From positions 1 to 64,000 of the forward strand of contig NZ_LQCI01000023.1 of assembly GCF_001613935.1 (NCBI RefSeq): a stretch of 64,000 bases of DNA, in the 5' to 3' direction. The DNA is from Amycolatopsis regifaucium. Lineage in GTDB: Bacteria > Actinomycetota > Actinomycetes > Mycobacteriales > Pseudonocardiaceae. The position numbers and the translations under genes were made by a program. The notes under the pieces are model-generated. The model had not been told where the DNA came from and did not search any database. It saw nothing but the letters and a program-made list of their open reading frames with translations. How positions within the stretch are numbered: the stretch's first letter is position 1; each line of letters starts with the position of its first letter. This document shows, piece after piece, positions 9,399 to 18,191 of the stretch.

Positions 9399-9433
9399 TG
9401 GCCCATTCCCGGGCTGGCAACAAAGGAACGCAC

Positions 9434-10435
9434 GTGCTCCGTTTTCTCGTGCGTCGGCTGCTACAAGCGATACCGACGCTCTTGATCCTGTCCATTTTGA
9501 TCTTCGCCTGGCTCCGGTCCTTGCCCGGTGGCCCCGCCGGCGCCCTCCTGGGTGACAAGGCGACCCCGGAGAAGATCGCCGACCTGAACCGGATCCTCGG
9601 CCTCGACGATCCGATCTTCGTCCAGTACTTCAAGTTCCTCGGCCGGGCCATCACCGGCGACTTCGGCAACTCGCTGGTCTCCGCCCAGCCGGTCATGTCG
9701 GAGATCGGGAACTTCCTTCCCGCCACCATCGAACTCGGCTTCTTCGCGATGCTGATCGCGGTGGGTCTCGGTATCCCGTTCGGCTACCTGGCCGCCCGGT
9801 TCCGCGGCGGGGCCGTCGACAACGTGATCATCGTGCTCTCGCTGGTCGGCGTCGCCGTGCCGGTGTTCTTCCTCGGTTACATGATGCAGGACGTGCTGGC
9901 CGCCCCGCTGGGACTTCCGTCGCAGGGCCGTCAGATGGCCGGTCTCGACGCCACCAGCGTCACCGGTTTCGCGATCCTCGACGGCGTCATCACCCAGGAA
10001 TGGGACGCCGCCTGGGACGCGATCACGCACCTGATCCTCCCGGCGTTCGCGCTCGCCACCATCCCGCTCGCGGTGATCGTCCGGATCACCCGCGCGTCGG
10101 TGCTGGACGTGCTGAACGAGGACTTCATCCGCACGGCCAACTCGAAGGGCCTCACCCAGCCGGTCGTCCGGCGCCGTCACGTGCTCCGCAACGGCCTGCT
10201 GCCGGTGGTCACCACCATCGGCCTGCAGACCGGCGCGCTGCTCGGTGGCGCCGTGCTGACCGAGCGGGTGTTCAACTTCCGCGGCCTCGGCTTCCTGCTC
10301 GCCGAAGGCATCGAACGGCGTGACTACCCGCGGCTGCAGGCGCTGCTGTTGTTCGGGGCGCTGGTCTACGTACTGGTGAACATGCTGGTCGACGTCTCGT
10401 ACGGGCTCATCGACCCGAGGGTGCGTGTCCGATGA
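9434..10435 (+). CDS. ABC transporter permease, DppB/OppB type
   Basis: An inner-membrane permease of 333 residues with about six helices and the binding-protein-dependent transport loop near residues 220-250 (RTANSKGL followed by RRRHVLRN), which docks on the ATPase. The open frame begins earlier (9398), but GTG 9434 with an AAAGGA ribosome site eight bases before gives the canonical LRFLVRRLLQ start. It forms the channel with the next gene product. Its stop overlaps the following ATG by four bases. Confidence 0.9.
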   Translation: MLRFLVRRLLQAIPTLLILSILIFAWLRSLPGGPAGALLGDKATPEKIADLNRILGLDDPIFVQYFKFLGRAITGDFGNSLVSAQPVMSEIGNFLPATIELGFFAMLIAVGLGIPFGYLAARFRGGAVDNVIIVLSLVGVAVPVFFLGYMMQDVLAAPLGLPSQGRQMAGLDATSVTGFAILDGVITQEWDAAWDAITHLILPAFALATIPLAVIVRITRASVLDVLNEDFIRTANSKGLTQPVVRRRHVLRNGLLPVVTTIGLQTGALLGGAVLTERVFNFRGLGFLLAEGIERRDYPRLQALLLFGALVYVLVNMLVDVSYGLIDPRVRVR

Positions 10436-11367
10436 ACACACTGCTGAACAAGAAGAAGGAGCCGATCGACAAGCTCGCCGCGTCATCGGCGAAGGGGCAC
10501 AGCCTCGGTGGCGAGGCGCTCCGCCGGATGAGGCGCAGCCCGGTCGCGATCACCGGTGCGGTGATCACCGGGCTGTTCCTGCTGGTGGCGATCTTCGCGC
10601 CGCTGCTGGCGCCGAAGGATCCCTACGAGCGGTACCTGCAGAGCCAGGTCATCCTCGGCCAGGGCGTCATCCCCGGCGCGCAGCCCGGTTTCCCGCTCGG
10701 TGTCGACGACTTCGGCCGCGACTACCTCTCGCGGTTGCTCGTCGGCGCGCAGAACACCCTGCTGGTCGGTGTCCTCGCCACGATCATCGGGGTCGTGGTC
10801 GGCATGATCATCGGCGGGCTCGCCGGTGCCTTCGGCGGCTGGGTCGACACGGTGCTGATGCGCCTGGTCGACGTCATGCTGTCGGTGCCGTCGCTGCTGC
10901 TGGCGATCTCGGTCGCCGCGCTGTTCCAGAAGCCGAGCCAATGGACGGTGATCGTCGCGGTGTCGATGGTCGGCGTGCCGATCTTCGCGCGGCTGTTGCG
11001 CGGTTCGATGCTCGCGCAGCGCAACAGCGACCACGTGCTCGCGGCGACGTCGCTCGGCGTCAAACGCGGCGCGGTCGTGCTGCGGCACATGCTGCCGAAC
11101 TCGCTCGGCCCGGTCATCGTGCAGGCCACGCTGACCTTGGCGACCGCGATCCTCGAAGCGGCCGCGCTGTCGTTCCTCGGTCTCGGTGACCCGGACCCGA
11201 ACCGGGCGGAATGGGGCATCATGCTGAGCCGCAGCGCTCGGCAGTTCCTCGACATCCGCCCCGAGCTGGCGTACTACCCGGCCATCGCGATCATCGTGGT
11301 CGCGCTCGGCTTCACGCTGCTCGGCGAGTCCTTGCGGGAAGCCCTCGATCCGAAGAACAGGCGGTGA
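10432..11367 (+). CDS. ABC transporter permease, DppC/OppC type
   Basis: The second channel subunit: 311 residues, an N-terminal cytoplasmic segment, about six helices, and a family-typical GVDDFGRDYLSRLL stretch near 85-98. A shorter EAA-type loop follows in the C-terminal half. It is coupled to the upstream permease by an ATGA overlap, and the ATPase genes follow without a gap, so all five genes form one operon. Confidence 0.9.
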   Translation: MNTLLNKKKEPIDKLAASSAKGHSLGGEALRRMRRSPVAITGAVITGLFLLVAIFAPLLAPKDPYERYLQSQVILGQGVIPGAQPGFPLGVDDFGRDYLSRLLVGAQNTLLVGVLATIIGVVVGMIIGGLAGAFGGWVDTVLMRLVDVMLSVPSLLLAISVAALFQKPSQWTVIVAVSMVGVPIFARLLRGSMLAQRNSDHVLAATSLGVKRGAVVLRHMLPNSLGPVIVQATLTLATAILEAAALSFLGLGDPDPNRAEWGIMLSRSARQFLDIRPELAYYPAIAIIVVALGFTLLGESLREALDPKNRR

Positions 11368-11374
11368 TTTGAAG

Positions 11375-12370
11375 ATGGCACTCCTCGAAGTCCGCGACCT
11401 CAAGGTCGTTTTCCAGCGGCGTGGTGAGAAGCCGTTCGCCGCGGTGGACGGGGTCAGTTTCGACGTCGAGCCCGGTCAGACGGTCGGCCTCGTCGGTGAG
11501 TCCGGTTGCGGTAAATCCGTGACGTCACTGGCGATCATGCGGCTGCTCGCGAAGCGCGGCAACCAGGTCAGCGGTTCGGTCTCGTTCGAAGGCACGGATC
11601 TGCTTCGCCTGTCGGACCGGGAAATGCGCGATCGCCGAGGTCGTGACCTCGGCATGGTGTTCCAGGACCCGCTGTCCTCGCTGAACCCGGTCATCCCGAT
11701 CGGCCTGCAGATCACCGAGGTGCTGGAACGGCACCGCGGGATGTCGCGCAAGGCGGCGTCGGTGGAGGCGGCGGAACTGCTGGACAAGGTCGGCATCCCC
11801 GACCCGACACGGCGGCTTTCCGAGTACCCGCACCAGCTTTCCGGCGGAATGCGGCAGCGCGCGCTGATCGCGATCGCGCTGGCGTGCCGTCCCCGGCTGC
11901 TCATCGCCGACGAGCCGACCACCGCGCTCGACGTGACGATCCAGGCGCAGATCCTCGCGCTGCTGCGGGAACTGGTGCAGGAGACCGGGACCGCGCTGAT
12001 CATGATCACGCACGACCTCGGCGTCGTCGCCGGTCTGTGCGACGAGGTCAACGTGCTCTACGGCGGCAGGATCGTCGAGCGCGCCGAACGGCACGCGCTG
12101 TTCGCCGAGCCGCGGCATCCGTACACGCACGGCCTGCTCGCGTCGATCCCGCGTCTCGACGCGGGACGCGGCGAGAAACTGATCCCGATCAAGGGTTCCG
12201 TGTCCGACAACATCCCATGGGACAACGGGTGCGCCTTCGCGCCCCGCTGCCCGAACGCTCTCGGCGTGTGCCGGGAGGTTTCACCGCGGCTGACGCCCGA
12301 TCGCGGCGGACTGCTGCGCTGCCACAACCCGGTGGTCCCGGCCGTGGCCGCACGAGGAGGGGCCCGATGA
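11375..12370 (+). CDS. ABC transporter ATP-binding protein, DppD/OppD type
   Basis: The first of two ATPases powering the importer. Walker A GESGCGKS is at 41-48, followed by a Q-loop (FQDPLSSLNP), the signature LSGGMRQR, Walker B and the H-loop THDLG. The Cys-containing C-terminal segment (CAFAPRCPNALGVC) is the oligopeptide-type C-terminal domain, which can hold a Fe-S cluster in relatives. ATG 11375 is preferred over the TTG two codons earlier. Confidence 0.92.
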   Translation: MALLEVRDLKVVFQRRGEKPFAAVDGVSFDVEPGQTVGLVGESGCGKSVTSLAIMRLLAKRGNQVSGSVSFEGTDLLRLSDREMRDRRGRDLGMVFQDPLSSLNPVIPIGLQITEVLERHRGMSRKAASVEAAELLDKVGIPDPTRRLSEYPHQLSGGMRQRALIAIALACRPRLLIADEPTTALDVTIQAQILALLRELVQETGTALIMITHDLGVVAGLCDEVNVLYGGRIVERAERHALFAEPRHPYTHGLLASIPRLDAGRGEKLIPIKGSVSDNIPWDNGCAFAPRCPNALGVCREVSPRLTPDRGGLLRCHNPVVPAVAARGGAR

Positions 12371-13485
12371 CGCACCCGGTAGCGCCGCAGGAAGTGCTGC
12401 TCGAGGTCAATGACCTCAAGGTGCACTTCCCGATCAAACGCGGCATCGTGTTCGACCGGACGGTCGGGCACGTGTACGCCGTCGACGGTGTCGACCTGGC
12501 CATCCGCAAGGGTGAAACCTACGGTTTGGTCGGGGAATCCGGCTGCGGCAAGTCCACTTTGGGCAGGGCCATCCTCCGGCTGACCGAGCTGACGAACGGC
12601 AACGTCGTCTTCGACGGCACGGATGTCGCCGGGCTCAAGGGCGAGGACCTGCGCAAGGCCCGCCGCCGGATGCAGATGATCTTCCAGGACCCGATGTCCA
12701 GTTTGGACCCCCGGCAGTCGGTGGAATCCATTCTGGTGGAAGGCATGAAGGCGCACGGCCTCGACAAGGACAAGGAAGCGACCGCCCGGCGGCTGCGTGA
12801 ACTCCTTGCGGCCGTCGGTCTTCCCGAGTCCTCGCTGCGGAAGTACCCGCACGAGTTCTCGGGCGGTCAGCGTCAGCGCATCGGCATCGCGCGGGCGCTC
12901 GCCGTCGAGCCGGACCTGATCGTCGCCGACGAACCGGTGTCCGCACTGGACGTCTCGGTGCAGGCGCAGGTGGTCAACCTGCTGGAAGACCTGCAGCAGA
13001 AGCTCGGGCTGACGTATCTGGTGATCGCGCACGACCTCGCGGTGGTGCGGCACATCTCCGACCGCATCGGCGTGATGTACCTCGGCTCGCTGGTCGAGGA
13101 GGCGGGCGCCGACGCGCTGTACGAGAACCCGCTGCACCCGTACACGCGGGCGCTGCTCTCGGCGATCCCCGTGCCGGACCCGACGGTGGAGGACACCCGG
13201 GAGCAGATCCTGCTCGCCGGTGACCTGCCCTCGCCGGCGCGGCCGCCGTCCGGCTGCCGGTTCCACACGCGGTGCCCGTGGAAGCAGCAGAGCCTGTGCT
13301 CCACCGACCGCCCGCAGCTGCGGGAGATCGGCGCCGGGCACCGGGTGGCCTGCCACTACGCGGAGGACATCCGTGACGGGCGGATCAAGCCGCACGAGGT
13401 CAAGGCGGAACTCGTCGAGGCCGGGGAACTGAACCCCGACATCGGTGGCCTGCCGGACGTCGGCTCGGCGGCGGAGATCCTCTAG
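12367..13485 (+). CDS. ABC transporter ATP-binding protein, DppF/OppF type
   Basis: The second ATPase, 372 residues, with Walker A GESGCGKST at 56-64, the Q-loop FQDPMSSLDP, signature FSGGQRQR and H-loop AHDLA. A C-terminal Cys-rich stretch (CRFHTRCPWKQQSLC) matches the oligopeptide-specific extension. The start overlaps the previous stop by four bases. One copy of the 13-bp palindrome GTCCA-NNN-TGGAC lies at 12696-12708 within the Q-loop codons. Confidence 0.92.
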   Translation: MTHPVAPQEVLLEVNDLKVHFPIKRGIVFDRTVGHVYAVDGVDLAIRKGETYGLVGESGCGKSTLGRAILRLTELTNGNVVFDGTDVAGLKGEDLRKARRRMQMIFQDPMSSLDPRQSVESILVEGMKAHGLDKDKEATARRLRELLAAVGLPESSLRKYPHEFSGGQRQRIGIARALAVEPDLIVADEPVSALDVSVQAQVVNLLEDLQQKLGLTYLVIAHDLAVVRHISDRIGVMYLGSLVEEAGADALYENPLHPYTRALLSAIPVPDPTVEDTREQILLAGDLPSPARPPSGCRFHTRCPWKQQSLCSTDRPQLREIGAGHRVACHYAEDIRDGRIKPHEVKAELVEAGELNPDIGGLPDVGSAAEIL

Positions 13486-13492
13486 GTGGCAA

Positions 13493-13547
13493 GTACGTGA
13501 AGGCCCCCTTCATTGCGTCTAGCGCAATGAAGGGGGCCTTCACGTAC
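13493..13547. repeat. Family A palindrome (GTAC-ended subtype)
   Basis: Two perfect 25-base arms (13493-13517 and 13523-13547) flank the 5-base loop TCTAG. The arm contains GTGAAGGCCCCCTTCATTGCG. It begins seven bases after the dppF-type stop codon, so it could serve as the operon terminator. A family B half element follows after three bases. Confidence 0.9.
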
Positions 13548-13550
13548 TGC

Positions 13551-13572
13551 CGCATTTAGAGGACTAAATGCG
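13551..13572. repeat. Family B palindrome, short copy
   Basis: Nine-base arms CGCATTTAG and CTAAATGCG flank AGGA. The sequence matches one arm of the longer family B elements elsewhere (core AGAGGAC). It lies directly next to a family A element and upstream of the NAD(P)-binding protein gene. Confidence 0.8.
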
Positions 13573-13621
13573 TTCTAGTGATGACCCGGCATGGGCCGCC
13601 GCTTTCAGGCAGACTTCTGTT

Positions 13622-14263
13622 ATGCGGGTCACAGTTCTGGGAGCGTCGGGGCGGACGGGGATTCACGTGGTCCGGCTGCTGCGGGGGCGGGGACATCAGG
13701 TGCGGGCGGGGCTGCGGAGTCGTCGCCGCGCCGAGGAGGTCGCCGGACTCGGCGCCGAAACCGTGGTCGCCGACGTCACCGCCGACGCGGACGACCTCGT
13801 CGAGGCGCTCGCCGGTTCCGAGGTCGTGCTCAGCGCGATCGGCGCGCCCGATCCGGATCCGGCGTCGGTGAACCTCGTCGACCGCGACGGCGTGATCACG
13901 GCGATCCGTGCCGCGGAGAAGGCGGGCGTCTCGCGGTTCGTGCAGCTTTCCGCGCAGTTCGCGGATTCGCCGGATCAAGGGGACAGGCTGGTGCGCTCGA
14001 TCCTGATGGCGAAGCAGATCTCCGACAGCGTTCTCCGCCGCTCCAGCCTGAACTGGACGATCGTCCGCCCCGGCACGCTCACCGACGACCCGCCCAGCGG
14101 GCACGTCAAGGTCGCCGGTCACCTCGAACCCGGGCGCGTCTGTCGCGCCGACGTCGCCGCCGTCATGGTCGCCACCCTCGAAGAACCGCTGACCGAAAAC
14201 CAGGGCTTCGACGTCATCGGCGGCGACATCCCGATCCCGTCGGCCTTGTCCTCGTTCAGCTGA
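13622..14263 (+). CDS. NAD(P)-binding protein, atypical SDR family
   Basis: The 213-residue protein starts with a dinucleotide-binding motif VLGASGRTGIHV (the GxxGxxG type of NmrA/atypical SDRs). A short-chain-dehydrogenase-like alpha/beta pattern continues, ending with a family-typical VRPGTLTDDP segment. Such proteins act as NAD(P)H-dependent reductases or redox sensors. ATG 13622 is chosen because it places the Rossmann strand at the N-terminus; the open frame extends upstream to 13568. The last eight bases overlap the convergent CGNR gene. Confidence 0.82.
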   Translation: MRVTVLGASGRTGIHVVRLLRGRGHQVRAGLRSRRRAEEVAGLGAETVVADVTADADDLVEALAGSEVVLSAIGAPDPDPASVNLVDRDGVITAIRAAEKAGVSRFVQLSAQFADSPDQGDRLVRSILMAKQISDSVLRRSSLNWTIVRPGTLTDDPPSGHVKVAGHLEPGRVCRADVAAVMVATLEEPLTENQGFDVIGGDIPIPSALSSFS

Positions 14264-14819
14264 GCGCTTTCTTTCGTTCCCGCGACGCCCGCAGGTTCGC
14301 GATGTTCCCGCAGGTGCGCACGTCGTGCCAGACGCCGCTGTTGTTGCGCGAGACATCGTAGAAGGCCGAGCGACAGCCGTCGAGACGGCACAGTTTCAGG
14401 CGCGGCCAGATCCCGGACTGCTGCGCGAGGAGCGTCTCCGTCCACAGCGCCGAAGTGAGCCACTGCCGTCCGGTGCCGGACGGGAACAGCCGGACGACGC
14501 CGTCCCGCAGGACCAGTTCCGCTTTGATCGGTCTCTCGACGGCCGCGTCCTGTCCGTCCACGAGCGAAACGAACGACTCCCGCAAGTCGCGAAGCGCGCG
14601 AAGGTCGCTCGAGCCCAGCGTGATGTCGGGCACTTCGGCTTCGCGTGCCCGCGACCATTCCGCCAGCGCCTCGGCTGCCCAAGGTCGCGCCAGGTCGGCG
14701 TCACTCAGCAGGTCCAGGCCGTAGGTCTGGATCGCCCTCGTGTTGAGGAAGTCCTGAACGAGCGCCAGTCCCGACGGGGCGGCGCGCAACCGGTATCGGT
14801 CCGTCGCGGTCCATGACAT
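14256..14819 (-). CDS. CGNR zinc finger (ABATE-type) protein
   Basis: A 187-residue protein with an N-terminal ABATE-like domain and a C-terminal zinc finger: CRLDGC followed about 20 residues later by C-G-N (RTCGNIANLRASR), the CGNR signature. These proteins are presumed transcriptional regulators acting through the zinc finger. It is divergent from the broken SDR gene, which could be its former target. The last codons overlap the convergent gene. Confidence 0.82.
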   Translation of the reverse strand: MSWTATDRYRLRAAPSGLALVQDFLNTRAIQTYGLDLLSDADLARPWAAEALAEWSRAREAEVPDITLGSSDLRALRDLRESFVSLVDGQDAAVERPIKAELVLRDGVVRLFPSGTGRQWLTSALWTETLLAQQSGIWPRLKLCRLDGCRSAFYDVSRNNSGVWHDVRTCGNIANLRASRERKKALS

Positions 14820-14906
14820 AGGTCAAGCCTACTTGACTCTGTCGAAACCGTCTCCATGCTGATGACAGAGGCAAAACCCGAACACTTCTGTCAGAGGAGA
14901 ACTGTC

Positions 14907-15604
14907 ATGACTGCCATCGAAGGCGCCGTCGTCCTGGTGACCGGCGGCCGGCGCGGGCTCGGCAAGGCGTTCGTCGCCGAACTGCTCGACCGTGGCGCCG
15001 CCAAGGTCTACGCCACGGCCAGGACGCCGCGGAGGAGACCGACCCGCGGATCGTCCCGCTCCCGCTCGACGTCACCGACCCGGAATCGGTCCGTGCGCTG
15101 GCCGAATAGGCGAGTGACGCCACGATCGTCTTCAACAACGCCGGCGTCCTCGGCCTCGGTTCGCTGCTGACCGACGACGTCGACGCGCATCGCCCGGTCT
15201 TCGAGACGAACGTCTTCGGTGCGCTGCGCATCGCGCAAGCGTTTGCGCCGCAGCTCAAGGACGGTGGTGCGCTGGTCAACGTCCACTCGGTCCTGTCGTG
15301 GGCGGCGGGCTCGGGTTCCTACGGCGCGTCGAAGGCGGCCTTCTGGTCGCTCACCAACTCGCTCCGCATCGAGTTCGCCGAACAGGGCACTCAGGTCGTC
15401 GGCGTCCACCTCGGCTACACCGACACCGACATGACCCAGGGCCTCGACATCCCCAAGAACGACCCGCGCGACGTCGCCCGGCAGGTCGTCGACGGGCTGG
15501 AAAAGGGAGAGACCGAGGTGCTCGCCGACGACCTCACCCGCCAGGTCAAGGCCGCGCTGTCCGGTCCGGTCGAGCATCTCGGCACCAGCCGGATCGGCGC
15601 GTAG
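14907..15604 (+). pseudogene. Broken short-chain dehydrogenase/reductase
   Basis: A classical SDR starts at ATG 14907 with the VLVTGGRRGLGKAF cofactor motif. Around 15020-15026 one base (a G after AGG) is missing, and the family-like sequence continues in another frame (EETDPRIVPLPLDVTDPES). In that frame a TAG stop at 15107-15109 interrupts it again. The rest is intact to 15604: NNAG, the active-site YGASK segment and a normal C-terminus. Two independent lesions argue for a pseudogene rather than one sequencing error, though the first could be an assembly slip. Confidence 0.8.
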
Positions 15605-15622
15605 TTCGCCCGTTCGAGAACC

Positions 15623-16546
15623 TCACCGCACACCAGTGGGCTGAGGCGTTTCGGCTTCGGCGAGGAACTCCGGCTCGCGCGTCCGGCGTTTTGTCGAACC
15701 GAACAGCACGCCGCCGATGACGACGGCCGCCGCGATGACTTCGAGCAGCGAAGGCCGCTCGTCGAGGACGAGGAACGCCATCGACAGCCCGACCACCGGC
15801 ACGAGCAGGGAGAACGGCGCGACCACGCCCGCCGGATTGCGGCGCATCAGCGAGGTCCAGATCCCGGAGCCGACGATCGTGCCGAACAACACGACGTAGG
15901 CGAGCCCGCCGAGGCCGATCAGCCCGGTCGTGGTGCCGAGCGTGCTCAGCGAGTGGCCGATCTGGGCCGGTCCCTCCATGGCCAGCGACAGCGCGAACAT
16001 CGGCAGCGGCGGCACCACGGACATCCAGAGGACGAAATTCAGCGGGTTGTCCGGTGCTGCCTGCCGGGTGCTCAGGTTGCCGAACGCCCAGCTCAGCGCG
16101 CCGAGCAGGGTCAGGATCACCGGCAGCAGGGCGGCGTTCCCGGCCTGCTGCCAGGCGATCGTCGCCATTCCGGCGACGGCGAGCAGGATTCCGGCGAGCT
16201 GTCGCCCGGACACGCGTTCCCGCAGGAAGACGGCGCCGAGCAGGACGGTGAACGGGGCCGACGCCTGCAGCACCAGCGAGGCGAGACCGGTCGGCATGCC
16301 GGTGTCCATCGCGATGAAGAGGAAGGCGAACTGCCCGGTGCCGAACCCGAGACCGTAGCCGAGCAGGTGGCGGATCTTCACCTTCGGCCACGGCACGAAC
16401 AAGATCGTCGGGATCGCGATGACGGCGAAGCGCAGCCCGCCCGCGAAGACCGGCGGGAACTGGCCGAGGGTGGCGTGGATGGCGAGGAAGTTGCAGCCCC
16501 AGAGGACGGCGACGAACAGGGCGAGCAGACGGTCGCGGGCGGGCAT
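15623..16546 (-). CDS. EamA family (DMT) transporter
   Basis: The 307-residue protein has ten hydrophobic helices in two EamA repeats, typical of drug/metabolite exporters such as RhaT/YdcZ relatives. ATG 16546 (MPARDRLLAL) is preferred over an upstream in-frame start at 16582, which would run into the promoter region. It is divergent from a LysR regulator, the common arrangement in which the regulator controls the exporter. The substrate is unknown. Confidence 0.85.
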   Translation of the reverse strand: MPARDRLLALFVAVLWGCNFLAIHATLGQFPPVFAGGLRFAVIAIPTILFVPWPKVKIRHLLGYGLGFGTGQFAFLFIAMDTGMPTGLASLVLQASAPFTVLLGAVFLRERVSGRQLAGILLAVAGMATIAWQQAGNAALLPVILTLLGALSWAFGNLSTRQAAPDNPLNFVLWMSVVPPLPMFALSLAMEGPAQIGHSLSTLGTTTGLIGLGGLAYVVLFGTIVGSGIWTSLMRRNPAGVVAPFSLLVPVVGLSMAFLVLDERPSLLEVIAAAVVIGGVLFGSTKRRTREPEFLAEAETPQPTGVR

Positions 16547-16567
16547 ACCTTCACTCTTACGGGTGCA

Positions 16568-16588
16568 TATCGTGAAGGACAAGCGATA
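16568..16588. promoter_or_regulatory. Candidate LysR operator
   Basis: TATCG-N11-CGATA is a perfect inverted repeat with the T-N11-A spacing typical of LysR-family sites. It lies in the 86-base gap between the divergent EamA and LysR genes and probably mediates control of both. Confidence 0.55.
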
Positions 16589-16632
16589 ATATTTTCAGTG
16601 ACCGTTCAGTTCGGCTTCACAGAGGTGGCGGG

Positions 16633-17571
16633 ATGGACATCGGCCGGTTGCGGACCCTGCGGGAGTTCGCCGACCGTGGCAGCGTGACGGCGGCCGCGAA
16701 GGCGCTGCACTGCACCCCGTCCGCGGTTTCCCAGCAACTGCGCGCTTTGCAGAGCGACGTAGGGCTCGCGTTGACGGAACCGGCGGGCCGGGGGCTCCGG
16801 CTGACCGACGCGGGCCGCGCGCTGGTCGCCCGCGCCGACGACGTCCTCGCCGCCCTCGATCGCGCCGAGTCCGAATTGGACACTTACCGCAGCGCCCCGC
16901 GTGGCCGGGTCCGGATGGCGATCTTCCAGTCGGCCGGGTTGATGCTGCTGCCCGGATTGCTGAGTCGCACGGCGGAATTCGAGGGGCTGGACGTCATCGT
17001 GCGCGACGTCGACATGACGCCCCCGGAGGTGCCTGGGCTCGTCGCGGATTACGACATCGTGGTGGCGCACCGGGACGAGCACGCGCCGTCGCTCGGTTCG
17101 GAACGGCTGGAGACGCGGCATCTGCTGCGCGAACCGCTCGACGTCGCGCTCCCCGCGGGGCATCGGCTCGCGAAGAAGCGCCGTATCGAACTGGCCGAAC
17201 TGGCCGACGAACGCTGGATCAGCGTCAACGCCGGTTTCCCGGTCGACGACATCCTCCAGTCGCTGATCATCCGCACCGGCGTTCGGCCGCAGGTCGTGCA
17301 GCGAATCAACGACTTCCGCATCACCGAACGACTGGTCGCCGCCGGGCACGGGATCGCGCTGCTGCCGAGGTACACCATGGACACGCGGCGCGGCAGCGGT
17401 CTGGTGTGCCGTCCGCTCGCCGGGATCAAGGCGGCGCGACACGTCGAAGCGGTCTACCGGCTCGGCGCGTCCTCGCGGCCCGCGGTGGCGAAGGTGCTCG
17501 ACGCGCTCGCCGACGAGGTCGCCGCGCTCACGGGCGAGCGTGACCCTTCAGGTGCTCCAGCGCGATCTTGA
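16633..17571 (+). CDS. LysR family transcriptional regulator
   Basis: 312 residues: an N-terminal winged helix-turn-helix at about 1-60 (LRTLREFADRGSVTAAAKAL, then SAVSQQL) and a periplasmic-binding-like effector domain from about residue 90. It is divergent from the EamA transporter with a T-N11-A site between them. Its 3' end overlaps the convergent TetR gene by 44 bases, leaving no room for a terminator. Confidence 0.9.
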   Translation: MDIGRLRTLREFADRGSVTAAAKALHCTPSAVSQQLRALQSDVGLALTEPAGRGLRLTDAGRALVARADDVLAALDRAESELDTYRSAPRGRVRMAIFQSAGLMLLPGLLSRTAEFEGLDVIVRDVDMTPPEVPGLVADYDIVVAHRDEHAPSLGSERLETRHLLREPLDVALPAGHRLAKKRRIELAELADERWISVNAGFPVDDILQSLIIRTGVRPQVVQRINDFRITERLVAAGHGIALLPRYTMDTRRGSGLVCRPLAGIKAARHVEAVYRLGASSRPAVAKVLDALADEVAALTGERDPSGAPARS

Positions 17572-18133
17572 GCGCGTCGGCGATCGGCGTGATGTCGTGC
17601 CGCAGGTGCGCCATCAGCAGACCGCCTTGGACGCAGGTCATCGCGGCCTGCGCGAGCCGGGCCGGGTCGGCGTCTTCGGCTAGCTTTCCCTTCTCCCGCA
17701 AGGATTCCAGTCCGCGCTGGAGATGGGACTCCCATTCGCGGTACGCGTTGTCGAGCAGCGGCGCGATCTTCGGGTCGTCCCCGAGTTCGCCGGTGAGGTT
17801 GCCGAGCGGGCAGGCGATCGGACCCTTCGGCGTGCTCTGGATGGCCAGGATCTCCTGGGTCCACTGCTCGAAGTCGGCCCATTCGTGTAGTTCGAAGATG
17901 GTCGGCTGGTTGCCGAGGATCGCTTCGAGGTAGCGCTTGATGACCGCCTCGACGAGTTGATCCTTGTTCTTGAAGTAGTGGTACATCTGCGATTTCCCGG
18001 CCCCGCTCGCCGCGAGCACCTTGTCGACGCTCGTGCCGGCCACGCCGTGGACGTACATCAGCTCCGCCGCCGCGTCGACGATCGCCTCCCGGGTCTGGCG
18101 TCCGCGAGGCGTCTTCGCCGGTTGACTGTCCAT
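17528..18133 (-). CDS. TetR/AcrR family transcriptional regulator
   Basis: A 201-residue repressor with an N-terminal helix-turn-helix (TREAIVDAAAELMYVHG, then the recognition helix with KSQMYHYF) and an all-helical ligand domain. The start at 18133 is chosen because it gives the usual MDSQ-type N-terminus; an upstream frame extension would cross the operator region and the divergent gene. Two palindromes over its start codon and the divergent promoter suggest it represses itself and the peroxiredoxin-like gene. Confidence 0.9.
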   Translation of the reverse strand: MDSQPAKTPRGRQTREAIVDAAAELMYVHGVAGTSVDKVLAASGAGKSQMYHYFKNKDQLVEAVIKRYLEAILGNQPTIFELHEWADFEQWTQEILAIQSTPKGPIACPLGNLTGELGDDPKIAPLLDNAYREWESHLQRGLESLREKGKLAEDADPARLAQAAMTCVQGGLLMAHLRHDITPIADALKIALEHLKGHARP

Positions 18134-18175
18134 GTACCGAATAGTACAGTCAGCCGCACTGTACCGATCAGTACA
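18133..18175. promoter_or_regulatory. Tandem TetR operator candidates
   Basis: Two 16-base imperfect palindromes, TGTACCGAATAGTACA (18133-18148) and TGTACCGATCAGTACA (18160-18175), are spaced 27 bases centre to centre between the divergent TetR and peroxiredoxin-like genes. The first covers the TetR start codon, a typical autoregulation arrangement. Confidence 0.7.
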
Positions 18176-18191
18176 ATCAAGGGAGCTGACC

